Assembly (NCBI GenBank): GCA_944380925.1
Contig: CALWJD010000006.1
Coordinates: 1-64,000, forward strand
Length of the DNA: 64,000 nucleotides
Source: UMGS1491 sp944380925
Lineage (GTDB): Bacteria > Bacillota > Clostridia > Oscillospirales > Acutalibacteraceae
Reading direction: 5' to 3'
This document shows, one piece after another, positions 25,449 to 33,653 of this stretch. The position numbers were made by a program, and so were the translations under genes. The notes under the pieces are model-generated. The model worked only from the letters and a program-made list of their open reading frames with translations, was not told the origin of the DNA and did no database searches. Every line of letters begins with the position of its first letter. The stretch's first letter is position 1.

Positions 25449-25606
25449 AAAAATTCCTCCTATATAAACTACATTAGTATACATTATATATATTAATTTT
25501 GTGGTGTCAATAGTTTTATGTGTAAAAAAATTATTAAAATATTGTTTTGATGTAAAATATTAAAAATGATATAATAAAACTATTATACTATTTCATGGGA
25601 GATTTT

Positions 25607-26251
25607 ATGACTAATACAGAAAAAGCAATGTTTGTGGTTAAGGAGTTAAAAAAAGCCTATCCAACTCCGAGATGTACCCTTAATTTTTCAAATCCGTTAG
25701 AGTTGTTAATAGCAATAAGACTTTCAGCGCAGTGTACGGATGAGCGAGTTAATAAAGTAACACCTGCCTTATTTTCAAATTATCGTACTTTGGAGGATTT
25801 TGCGAGCGCCAAACCGAAGGATATAGAAAAATACATATACTCATGTGGGTTTTATAAAACAAAATCAGAAAATATAGTTAATATGTGTAAAGATATAATA
25901 AATGGATTTGGCGGAAGAATTCCCGATAATATGGAGGGTCTTCTTTCTTTGCCCGGAATCGGACGAAAAACGGCAAATTTATTTTTAGGAGAAGTTTATG
26001 GTAAAGCTGCGCTTGTGGTGGACACGCACTTTACAAAGGTTACCAAGCGAGTTGGATTTCATGATACAAAAGATCCATTCAAAATTGAAATGATCATGTT
26101 AAATTATATTCCACCGGAAGAATCACTGAATTTCTGTCACAGAGTAGTAGAACACGGAAGAAAAATTTGTACGGCACATTCTCCAGATTGTAATTTGTGC
26201 TGTATAAAAAAAGTTTGTAATTATTTTAAAAATATGCCCAAAAGCAGTTAA
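25607..26251 (+). CDS. nth: Endonuclease III (DNA glycosylase/AP lyase)
   Basis: This base-excision enzyme removes oxidised pyrimidines. The 214 residues hold LSAQCTDERVNKVTP, the helix-hairpin-helix SLPGIGRKTANLFLGEVYG with the catalytic Lys, VDTHFTKVTKRVG with the catalytic Asp and the iron-sulfur motif C-x6-C-x2-C-x5-C in CTAHSPDCNLCCIKKVC. ATG at 25607 (MTNTEKAMFV) is chosen over 25595 because GGGAG lies directly upstream. Confidence 0.95.
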   Translation: MTNTEKAMFVVKELKKAYPTPRCTLNFSNPLELLIAIRLSAQCTDERVNKVTPALFSNYRTLEDFASAKPKDIEKYIYSCGFYKTKSENIVNMCKDIINGFGGRIPDNMEGLLSLPGIGRKTANLFLGEVYGKAALVVDTHFTKVTKRVGFHDTKDPFKIEMIMLNYIPPEESLNFCHRVVEHGRKICTAHSPDCNLCCIKKVCNYFKNMPKSS

Positions 26252-26303
26252 ATTGCGCTGTGTGTTGTGATATAGATAAGTGAAACCAGATTTAACAGAG
26301 TGT

Positions 26304-26332
26304 TTGACTTTTTGTAATGAATGTGTTACAAT
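26304..26332 (+). promoter_or_regulatory. Near-consensus promoter of the 288-residue membrane protein gene
   Basis: TTGACT (26304-26309), a 17-base spacer and TACAAT (26327-26332), 39 bases before ATG at 26371. AAGGAGG precedes the start. Confidence 0.75.
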
Positions 26333-26370
26333 AATGGTGAAAAGGCATTCAAAACAAGGAGGAAATACTT

Positions 26371-27237
26371 ATGCCAAACAAAAATAAAGCTCAGGAATGG
26401 TTACAGACAACCGTGTTAGCTATGGGTAGTGTGGCGCTTGCTACAACATCGGTAGCAATGATATATTTAACTTCGCTAGCTCATCAAGGTAAGGGGGCCT
26501 TAGCTAGGCTAGATACGGCTGTAGATCAGTTAATGGGTAATGCTCCTCATACCGAAGGTTCTGCAGTTGCGGAATTGGGTCCGACTCTTCGTGCTCTGGC
26601 GGATGTACTTAGAGAAGTACATGATAGAGAACTAATTGATCGGTTTTCGACGGTACTCGGAGATGTCCACGATGAAGAACTAGCTGCTCGATTGACTATG
26701 TTGGTAGATCAACTAAATGGGTCCTATGTAATGATTCCTCGCCAAGATGTTGAATTTATCATTACAGGATTAAACGATGTTAAAGCGCATTACGATCGTC
26801 TTGATGCTAGCGGAAAAGCTGCTGTGCAGCGCAATGTTTTCCAGAGCCATAGAAGTCGTGGCATAGAAGATCTTCCTACGTTTACCGATAGAATGATGTC
26901 CGGTATATTTAATTTTGCGAGTGTATTGCAAAATTATCTGCGGTTAAACTGTGGGGTATTTGCTATCTCCAATATAACACGTGGACTTGTTGAAGCATTG
27001 AGAACATTTGAAGCAAACAGTAGCGAGGGTGGAAGTTATACCGTAGGATCGTATAGCAGTGATTTGCGTCGTGTTTTAGATTCAGCCGCACCATTAGCTG
27101 CTTTCATGGTTGTAACCACAGACGGTAGACCTCCTCGTCTCCATAACTTGGTTAATACGGTGCCGGATACAGTGCGTAACGTGCAGACTGGATGGTTTGG
27201 TAATTTGCTCAGATGGATTGGAGTTCTACCACAGTAA
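26371..27237 (+). CDS. Unrecognised 288-residue protein with one N-terminal membrane segment
   Basis: ATG at 26371 follows AAGGAGG. Residues ~13-35 (TTVLAMGSVALATTSVAMIY) form a membrane anchor or uncleaved signal; the rest (36-288) would face outside. The following region is helical, with two related helices (TLRALADVLREVHDRELIDR and TVLGDVHDEELAARLTML) that look like a short internal duplication. The base composition is clearly richer in G+C than the neighbours, and Arg is often CGT, CGC, CGA or CGG where nearby genes use AGA, which suggests a separate origin. No family is recognised. It has its own promoter and no co-transcribed partner. Confidence 0.8.
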   Translation: MPNKNKAQEWLQTTVLAMGSVALATTSVAMIYLTSLAHQGKGALARLDTAVDQLMGNAPHTEGSAVAELGPTLRALADVLREVHDRELIDRFSTVLGDVHDEELAARLTMLVDQLNGSYVMIPRQDVEFIITGLNDVKAHYDRLDASGKAAVQRNVFQSHRSRGIEDLPTFTDRMMSGIFNFASVLQNYLRLNCGVFAISNITRGLVEALRTFEANSSEGGSYTVGSYSSDLRRVLDSAAPLAAFMVVTTDGRPPRLHNLVNTVPDTVRNVQTGWFGNLLRWIGVLPQ

Positions 27238-27284
27238 GCTGTAAGATGATTAATAATTTATTGTTGCATTAAAATTAAATAAAA

Positions 27285-27524
27285 GACTATGAGGGAAAGA
27301 GTAGTTAATGTAAGTCATTCAGAGAGAAAAACATTTGCTGAAAGTTTTTTATGGCAAGCATTAACGAAAACCATTCCGGAGTCGCAGTGCCGAAAAGTTT
27401 TAGTAAGCATTGCCGCAGGGCCTGCGTTAATGGTTAAATGAAGTTAAAAAACAAGGTGGAACCGTGCAATATAATGCACCCTTGATTTAAAGATGGAAAA
27501 CACCATCTTTTCAAGGGTGTTTTT
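27285..27524 (+). promoter_or_regulatory. Threonine T-box riboswitch of thrS
   Basis: The T-box core AAGGTGGAACCGTGC lies at 27453-27467. Stem I closes by pairing GACT at 27285 with AGTC at 27380-27383 and includes AGAGAG. The codon ACC at 27370-27372 sits at the specifier position, matching threonine. The terminator pairs CACCCTTGA (27477-27485) with TCAAGGGTG (27511-27519), contains an inner AAAGATGG/CCATCTTT stem and ends in TTTTT. In this class, uncharged tRNA-Thr would stabilise the antiterminator and switch thrS on. Confidence 0.93.
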
Positions 27525-27554
27525 GTCATATAAAGTCGAAAGGAGATTATATTT

Positions 27555-29318
27555 ATGAAAGTTATTTACAAAGATGGAATGGTTGCGGAGTGTCCGCAAG
27601 AAAAAGAGCTGGAGGTTTTAAGGCATTCAGCTGCCCACATTATGGCGCAAGCTATAAAAAGATTGTTTCCGAATGCCGATTTTGGCTACGGCCCTGCAAC
27701 TGAGAGGGGATTTTACTACGATGTCGACTTGGGAGATACCAAATTAACAGATGAAGATCTTGAAAAAATAGAAAAAGAAATGGGTAAAATAGTAAAAGAA
27801 AATTTACCGATAAAACCCTTTATTTTGCCCCGTGACGAAGCGATAAAGTTTATGAACGAACGTGGCGCAAAATATAAAGCGGAACACATTTTGGATTTAC
27901 CGGAAGGTGCGGTCATAAGTTTCTATCAGCAAGGTGATTACGTAGATATGTGCGTTGGGCCACACATATGCTATACAAAGGCACTCAAAGCTTTTAAAAT
28001 TACCGGTCAATCGGGTGCTTACTGGAAAAATGATAAAAATAATAAGATGCTTACCCGTATAAACGGAATTGCTTTTAGAACTAAAGATGAACTTGAAGAG
28101 CATCTTAAGTTTTTGGAAGAAGCAGAGCGCCGTGACCACCGTAAAATCGGTAAAGAAATGGACCTCTTTATGTTTTCGGAAGAAGCGCCCGGGTTTCCGT
28201 TCTTTTTACCAAATGGCACCATTTTAAAGAATAGTCTTATTAAGTACTGGAGAGAACTCCATGTCCGTGAAAACTATGTGGAAGTAAATACTCCCATGAT
28301 AATGAACCGTCATCTGTGGGAAACAAGCGGACACTGGGAGCATTACAAAGATAATATGTATTCAACGCAGATTGACGATGAAGTTTATTGCGTAAAACCA
28401 ATGAACTGTCCGGGCGGAGTTATGGTATATAAAAATAAACCCCACAGCTATCGTGAACTACCCATGAGGGTAGGAGAACTCGGCTTGGTTCACAGGCATG
28501 AATTAAAAGGGGCTCTACATGGGCTTTTCCGCGTTCGCTGTTTTACGCAAGATGATGCACATATTTTTATGCGCCGCGAACAAATTACCGATGAAATTTT
28601 AGGTGTCGTGCATTTAATAGATGAAGTATACTCAAAATTCGGGTTTGAATACTTTATAGAGCTTTCCACAAGGCCGGAAGACAGCATGGGAAGCGATGAA
28701 GATTGGGAAGATGCAACAAACGGTCTTAAGCACGCTTTGGAAAAATTAAACGTTCCTTATACAATCAATGAGGGTGACGGGGCTTTTTACGGACCTAAAA
28801 TAGACTTCCATTTAAGAGATTCTATCGGAAGAACGTGGCAATGCGGTACAGTGCAGCTTGATTTTCAAATGCCGCTTAATTTCGATTTGGAATATATAGA
28901 TAGCGAAGGCAAAAAGCAGCGTCCTATAATGGTTCATAGAGTATGCTTTGGCTCAATTGAACGTTTTATAGGTATTTTAACCGAACATTTTGCAGGTAAA
29001 TTCCCTGTTTGGTTAGCGCCACTCCAAGTTAAAATTCTAACATTACCCGGAACCAATCTTAAGTTTGCCGGTGAATTACATGAAAGATTAATAAGCGAAG
29101 GAATAAGATGCAAGCTTGATGACAGAAACGAAAAAATAGGTTATAAAGTAAGAGAGGCAAGGCAGATAGACCGTGTTCCGTACATGCTTATTATTGGTAA
29201 AAACGAAATTGAAACAAAAACACTTTCCGTAAGAGATAGAGATACCGATAAAACAACTCCTATGGAAGTCCAAGAGTTTATAGATATTGTGAAAAAACAA
29301 ATTAATGAACGCTCGTAA
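27555..29318 (+). CDS. thrS: Threonyl-tRNA synthetase lacking the TGS domain
   Basis: The 587-residue enzyme charges tRNA-Thr. It has the editing-domain motif RHSAAHIMAQA at only residue ~23, whereas most ThrRS carry a TGS domain of about 60 residues first, so that domain is missing. The catalytic core shows MNCPGGVMVY, HRHELKGALHGLFRVRCFTQDDAHIF and motif 3 in VHRVCFGSIERFIGIL, with the zinc-binding Cys and two His. The anticodon-binding domain is at the C-terminus. MNCPGG and HRVCFGS differ from the common MNCPGH and HRAILGS. AAAGGAG precedes ATG at 27555. The T-box lies immediately upstream. Confidence 0.96.
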   Translation: MKVIYKDGMVAECPQEKELEVLRHSAAHIMAQAIKRLFPNADFGYGPATERGFYYDVDLGDTKLTDEDLEKIEKEMGKIVKENLPIKPFILPRDEAIKFMNERGAKYKAEHILDLPEGAVISFYQQGDYVDMCVGPHICYTKALKAFKITGQSGAYWKNDKNNKMLTRINGIAFRTKDELEEHLKFLEEAERRDHRKIGKEMDLFMFSEEAPGFPFFLPNGTILKNSLIKYWRELHVRENYVEVNTPMIMNRHLWETSGHWEHYKDNMYSTQIDDEVYCVKPMNCPGGVMVYKNKPHSYRELPMRVGELGLVHRHELKGALHGLFRVRCFTQDDAHIFMRREQITDEILGVVHLIDEVYSKFGFEYFIELSTRPEDSMGSDEDWEDATNGLKHALEKLNVPYTINEGDGAFYGPKIDFHLRDSIGRTWQCGTVQLDFQMPLNFDLEYIDSEGKKQRPIMVHRVCFGSIERFIGILTEHFAGKFPVWLAPLQVKILTLPGTNLKFAGELHERLISEGIRCKLDDRNEKIGYKVREARQIDRVPYMLIIGKNEIETKTLSVRDRDTDKTTPMEVQEFIDIVKKQINERS

Positions 29319-29329
29319 TATAGTAAGTA

Positions 29330-29365
29330 AAACACATGCCAAAATAATATTTGGTGTGTGTTTTT
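29330..29365 (+). terminator. Terminator of thrS
   Basis: AAACACATGCCAAA (29330-29343) pairs with TTTGGTGTGTGTTT (29350-29363) over 14 pairs, two of them G-U, then TT. Confidence 0.88.
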
Positions 29366-29462
29366 AAGTTATAGGAGCAATTTAATATATGAGAGCCAAT
29401 ACTTTTTGATTTATGATATAATTTAACTATCATATTTTTCTTTTATAAGGGAGAAGTTATAT

Positions 29463-30314
29463 TTGGAAAATCTTTGTGATATTCATGTTGTAAAAGATAT
29501 CTTAAAAAAATATGGATTTAATTTTTCAAAATCGCTTGGGCAAAATTTTATTATAAATTCCACGGTTTGTCCACGTATGGCTCAAAGTTGTTTGGAATCC
29601 GATGACAGTGGAGTGCTAGAAGTGGGGCCGGGAATAGGGGTGCTTACTTCCGAACTTGCAAAAAGATTTAAAAAAGTAGTCTCCGTGGAAATTGATAAAA
29701 AACTAATTCCCATACTCAAAGAAACCGTGGGAGAGTATTCTAATATAAAGATAATTAACCAAGATATTTTAAAATTGGATTTAGAAAAACTTTTGCAAGA
29801 TGAATTTAGTAATTGCAGTGAGGTAAATATTTGTGCAAATTTGCCTTACTATATAACGTCCGAAATAATAATGTATCTTTTAGAAAACAATCCCGGTTTT
29901 TCATCTCTGACCGTTATGGTACAAAAGGAAGCAGCAGAACGCATATGTGCTCTGCCCGGCACGCGAAACTCCGGCGCCATAAGTTTGGCTGTTAGATATT
30001 ATGGTGACCCCCAAGTTTTGTTTGATGTAGGAAAAAATTCGTTTATTCCTAGTCCAAATGTGGATTCGAGTGTTATAAAAATAAACATAAGCAGCGCAAA
30101 CGCACAAAGGGTAAATAATAAAAAAATGTTTTTTAAGGTTGTACGGGCAGCTTTTGCGCAGCGCAGAAAAAATATTTTAAATTCAATAAGTGCAAGACTT
30201 AAAATATCAAAAGAAAGCTTAAAATCAGTGCTTGAAAAATTAAATATAGATTCTACCAAAAGGGCCGAACAATTAAAAATGGAAGAATTTATTAATATAT
30301 CAAATAATTTATAA
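29463..30314 (+). CDS. rsmA: 16S rRNA (adenine-1518/1519-N6) dimethyltransferase
   Basis: KsgA/RsmA dimethylates two adenines in helix 45 of 16S rRNA. The 283 residues carry SLGQNFIIN, the SAM motif VLEVGPGIGVLTSELA, VEIDKKL, the catalytic NLPYYITSEI and a C-terminal AFAQRRKNILNSI. The start is TTG at 29463 with GGGAGAAG upstream. A terminator overlaps the end of the convergent tadA. Confidence 0.96.
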   Translation: MENLCDIHVVKDILKKYGFNFSKSLGQNFIINSTVCPRMAQSCLESDDSGVLEVGPGIGVLTSELAKRFKKVVSVEIDKKLIPILKETVGEYSNIKIINQDILKLDLEKLLQDEFSNCSEVNICANLPYYITSEIIMYLLENNPGFSSLTVMVQKEAAERICALPGTRNSGAISLAVRYYGDPQVLFDVGKNSFIPSPNVDSSVIKINISSANAQRVNNKKMFFKVVRAAFAQRRKNILNSISARLKISKESLKSVLEKLNIDSTKRAEQLKMEEFINISNNL

Positions 30315-30319
30315 AATTA

Positions 30320-30349
30320 ATCCGCTAAATTAATTAGCGGATGTTTTTT
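30320..30349 (+). terminator. Terminator of rsmA, overlapping the 3' end of tadA
   Basis: ATCCGCTAA (30320-30328) pairs with TTAGCGGAT (30334-30342), then GTTTTTTT. The stem covers the last codons of the minus-strand tadA. Confidence 0.9.
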
Positions 30350-30806
30350 TGTTTCTTAATTCTTTAAAAAAATTTGTCAGTATAGCTGAACACTCGCTTT
30401 CGAGTACGCCACCGATCAGTTTGGGTTTATGATTATAAGGAAGATCAAATAAATTTATTACCGTACCGCAGGACCCCGCTTTTGGATCTTTGGTACCATA
30501 GACAACGGTTGGTATTCTGGAATTTATTATCGCGCCAGCACACATTGGGCACGGTTCGAGCGTAACATAAAGAGTACAGTTTAAAAGCCGCCAGCTTCCA
30601 AGTTCCTCACAAGCTTTAAAAATTGCCTCTGTTTCTGCGTGTGAAAGAGCATTTTTGTGTGTTTCTCTATGATTTCTACCTCTGGCTACTATTTCGTTTT
30701 CATAGACTATTACCGCTCCGACGGGAACTTCGAGTTCATCTGCTGATTTTTTCGCTTCCTTTAGCGCTTCCAACATAAATTTTTCATCATAATCTTTTTG
30801 CATCAT
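30330..30806 (-). CDS. tadA: tRNA-specific adenosine deaminase
   Basis: TadA converts A34 to inosine in tRNA-Arg(ACG). The 158-residue product shows the zinc site HAETEAI (His and the proton-shuttle Glu) and PCPMCAGAIINSRI (two Cys), and ARGRNHRE. ATG at 30806 is chosen; a TTG at 30830 is in frame, but AAAGG lies between the two starts and points to the ATG. It is convergent with rsmA. Confidence 0.94.
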   Translation of the reverse strand: MMQKDYDEKFMLEALKEAKKSADELEVPVGAVIVYENEIVARGRNHRETHKNALSHAETEAIFKACEELGSWRLLNCTLYVTLEPCPMCAGAIINSRIPTVVYGTKDPKAGSCGTVINLFDLPYNHKPKLIGGVLESECSAILTNFFKELRNKKTSAN

Positions 30807-30850
30807 TTTATATACTACCTTTTTAAACAATCATTTCAGAGGTTATTATA

Positions 30851-32092
30851 CTATTTTTCAAAAAAATTGTTAAAGTCGTTTTTGGAGGTATCGTCAGTAA
30901 TTTCTTGCAAATGTGATTTTCTTTTAAAAAATAAATATACAGCAGCAGATAACACTAAAATAATAAAGGTGACTATCCAATAAATCTTATTGTTTTTTAA
31001 AGATGATTGGATGATTTGACCTTCATTTTCGATTTTATTATCATCCGAGTTTTCTTCATCTTCATCAAATTTTTCTTCGTCGGTTTCTTCTTTGGAATTT
31101 TTGGATTTTGAGTGTTTATGATTTTTATATGCTTTGCTGCGATGTTTTTTAGATGTGTGTTTTGAATTTTCGGAGTCAGTATCGCTGCATGCGGATTCGC
31201 TTTTTGCTTTATTGTGTTTGGAAACTTTATCACTGTATTCGGTTTCAGACGAATTCACACTTCTTTTTATTTCGATCAAATAGGATAAACTTTGGGTTTT
31301 GTTTTTAGCTATAATATTTATGTACGTAATCGACCCCGGTGCGCCCAGTTTGTGTTTGCTGACTTTTACTTGCGTGTTTTTACTTATAGGCACCACATCA
31401 AAGTAAATTTCTTGTACTTCCCTTGGCACTTCCATTTTATATTTTGAAATATTTGGGTCAAACGATGGACTTAAAGCTCCGATACTTGGAATTATAGATT
31501 TTAAACGGCAATCACAAGGTGGGCAGTTTTGAGGACGGCTTTTATTTGAATTGGAAGGGGCACTTATTTTAGTGGCATTATTTGGAGTTGGTATGTCATT
31601 GTGTATGGTAACTTCCGTAAACTCGGATAGAAGTTGCTTTCTTGTTTTGCAATCGATTATATCCGTTTGAAAATATGATTGGCAGCAACTATCTGACTTG
31701 CAAACGAAAGAAACTTTATAAATTTCTGAAAAACTATTAGATAATAATACAACCCGTGGTTTTAGTGGATTGAATTTTATTTCTATTCCGTCGTCAAAAT
31801 ATTCTATGCTTACATCTTTTTCTGATATGCTTTCGCTTGGTATAATTCCTTTAAAATCAAATAGGCTGTTATTGAATTTTATTTTTAAAATAAAGTTGCC
31901 CAGTTTTGAATAATCATTACGCCTTCCCCGTAGATTTAAATCTATAGTAAACGAATCTTTATTACTAAGAGTTTGGCAGCTATGATTTATACCAAATTGG
32001 TAACGCAGCGCATCGGTATTGGAAAAGATTCCAAAAACGGACATTATAAAAACTATAACTAAACTTATCAAACTAATTTTTTTAAATTTCAT
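30851..32092 (-). CDS. Cell-surface protein: signal peptide, beta-sandwich domains, charged stalk, membrane anchor
   Basis: The 413 residues run: signal peptide (KKISLISLVIVFIMSVFGIF, 1-29); a Cys-containing beta domain (~30-165) with NFILKIKFNNSLFDFKG resembling cohesin-type folds; a linker with NCPPCDC; a cadherin-like beta-sandwich (~198-277: LKSIIPSIGALSPSFDPNIS and YKMEVPREVQEIYFDVVPIS); a Lys/His/Ser then Asp/Glu-rich stalk (~280-362); a membrane helix (~370-390: IYWIVTFIILVLSAAVYLFF); and a basic tail. No LPxTG is present. It is probably membrane-anchored outside the cell, and its partner is unknown. mscS runs the other way, and tadA lies downstream. Confidence 0.82.
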   Translation of the reverse strand: MKFKKISLISLVIVFIMSVFGIFSNTDALRYQFGINHSCQTLSNKDSFTIDLNLRGRRNDYSKLGNFILKIKFNNSLFDFKGIIPSESISEKDVSIEYFDDGIEIKFNPLKPRVVLLSNSFSEIYKVSFVCKSDSCCQSYFQTDIIDCKTRKQLLSEFTEVTIHNDIPTPNNATKISAPSNSNKSRPQNCPPCDCRLKSIIPSIGALSPSFDPNISKYKMEVPREVQEIYFDVVPISKNTQVKVSKHKLGAPGSITYINIIAKNKTQSLSYLIEIKRSVNSSETEYSDKVSKHNKAKSESACSDTDSENSKHTSKKHRSKAYKNHKHSKSKNSKEETDEEKFDEDEENSDDNKIENEGQIIQSSLKNNKIYWIVTFIILVLSAAVYLFFKRKSHLQEITDDTSKNDFNNFFEK

Positions 32093-32165
32093 AATTATTA
32101 TTCCTTAAAAATATTTTATTAAATTTGTAGGATGTGCTATAATGCAAAAAAGGGGGAATGTAAAA

Positions 32166-32951
32166 ATGAATTTTGTTCAAAATACTATTAAATATTTCAG
32201 GGTTTTATTTGAAGAATCTTCTTCTAAATTGCTTCAAAGCGTGTTAATTTTGGTTATTGGTTGGTGGATTGTAAATAAGGTTTGCAAGATTGCCACAATA
32301 TTTTTCCAAAAAGGAATTTCGGATAAAGGCATAATTTCTTTTTTAAATTCTATAATTAAATTTTCTCTGAGGCTTGTTTTGCTTCTTATTGTCATGGCAA
32401 CTTTGGGAATGGACGTTACATCCCTTATGGCTGCGGTTGCTGCCTCGTTGGTTGCAATAGGAATTGCTCTTAAAGATAATATTTCTAATTTGGTAAGCGG
32501 TATAATACTGGTTGTAAGTAAGCCCATACACGTTGGCGATTTGATTGAATTTGACGGAGTAAAGGGTAAAGTTTTAAAAATCGAAATGATGTTTACCACC
32601 TTAAAATCAGATGCAGACAACGAACTCGTTATTGCTCCAAACTCTAAGCTTGTTTCAAACAATATCAAACGGGTCAGCGAATACAATATGACTAAAGTTG
32701 AAAAATCCTATACGTCAAGTTCAAATTGTGATAAAATTAAAGAGATGAAACTTTTATTCCAAAAAGAGCTAATCTTAAACAAAAAAATAATGTCCATGCC
32801 TGCGCCTGAAGTTAAATTGGTACCTGAGCAAAACGGCTTTAGTTTATATGTTAGAATTTGGACTCAGAATAAGTATAAAGAGGTTATTGGGCAGGATATT
32901 GACAAAATTGTTAAAAAGATTTTTTCTAAATATAATTTGGAATTAATTTAA
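32166..32951 (+). CDS. mscS: Small-conductance mechanosensitive channel
   Basis: The 261-residue product has two or three membrane helices, the pore-lining helix DVTSLMAAVAASLVAIGIAL with DNISNLVSGI, and the beta domain start PIHVGDLIEFDGVKGKVLKI, as in MscS, then an alpha/beta C-terminal domain. The channel opens on membrane tension to release solutes. ATG at 32166 is preferred to 32142 because AGGGGGA sits eight bases before it. It is divergent from the surface-protein gene. Confidence 0.92.
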   Translation: MNFVQNTIKYFRVLFEESSSKLLQSVLILVIGWWIVNKVCKIATIFFQKGISDKGIISFLNSIIKFSLRLVLLLIVMATLGMDVTSLMAAVAASLVAIGIALKDNISNLVSGIILVVSKPIHVGDLIEFDGVKGKVLKIEMMFTTLKSDADNELVIAPNSKLVSNNIKRVSEYNMTKVEKSYTSSSNCDKIKEMKLLFQKELILNKKIMSMPAPEVKLVPEQNGFSLYVRIWTQNKYKEVIGQDIDKIVKKIFSKYNLELI

Positions 32952-33002
32952 TTATAGCATAAAATCAATTAAAAATCAAACTGAAATTGAGAAGGAAAAT
33001 TT

Positions 33003-33551
33003 ATGGGCAATGATGCATTTTCTGCCGGAGTAGTACCGGGGGGGTTGAAGGATAAACAAGAAATCAAAATTTTGATTTGTTTTCTTTTGCATAATACAGA
33101 TCATAATTTAACAAAAAACGATATTACCTCCATACTTCAAATGCAGGGTTTAGCCAATTATTTTGAGCTTAGCCAAGCGTTTGAGGAGATGGTTGCCGGC
33201 AAAAATATCACTTTGGATAAAGAAAATAATAACTATATCTTGACTCCCACGGGAAAAATGATAGTTGATGAGCTTGGATCATCGTTGCCGGTTTCCGTCA
33301 GAGAAAAAGCATTAAATAGCGCCAAGCGTTACTTTTCAAGACTTAAAAGTGAAAAAGAAAACACGGTAACAATCAGAAAAAGTCAGTTTGGATACAGTGT
33401 TTCGTGTAAAGTTTCCGGTGGGGAGTTTAATATGATGGAACTTAAACTTTATGCACCGGATATGCATACCGCCGTTACAATAAGGGATAATTTTTATCAT
33501 GATCCGAGCGCAGTTTACGAAAGCGTTATTTCTATACTAGGTAGAGATTAA
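33003..33551 (+). CDS. DUF4364 family protein
   Basis: A 182-residue protein with an N-terminal winged-helix-like region, KILICFLLHNTDHNLTKNDI, LQMQGLANYFELSQAFEEMV and NNYILTPTGKMIVDELGSSL, followed by a beta-rich C-terminal part (GYSVSCKVSGGEFNMMELKL). This architecture is that of the clostridial DUF4364 family, whose role is not established; a DNA-binding regulator is a guess from the fold. GAAGGA lies before ATG at 33003. Confidence 0.8.
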   Translation: MGNDAFSAGVVPGGLKDKQEIKILICFLLHNTDHNLTKNDITSILQMQGLANYFELSQAFEEMVAGKNITLDKENNNYILTPTGKMIVDELGSSLPVSVREKALNSAKRYFSRLKSEKENTVTIRKSQFGYSVSCKVSGGEFNMMELKLYAPDMHTAVTIRDNFYHDPSAVYESVISILGRD

Positions 33552-33653
33552 TTGCTTTTATGTACCAGACCGCGAACTTGACAGCATTCTACAATATTAT
33601 ATAATATAAATATGAAACCAAAATACTTTCCGGAGGTGTGAAAGTTAGGTTTT

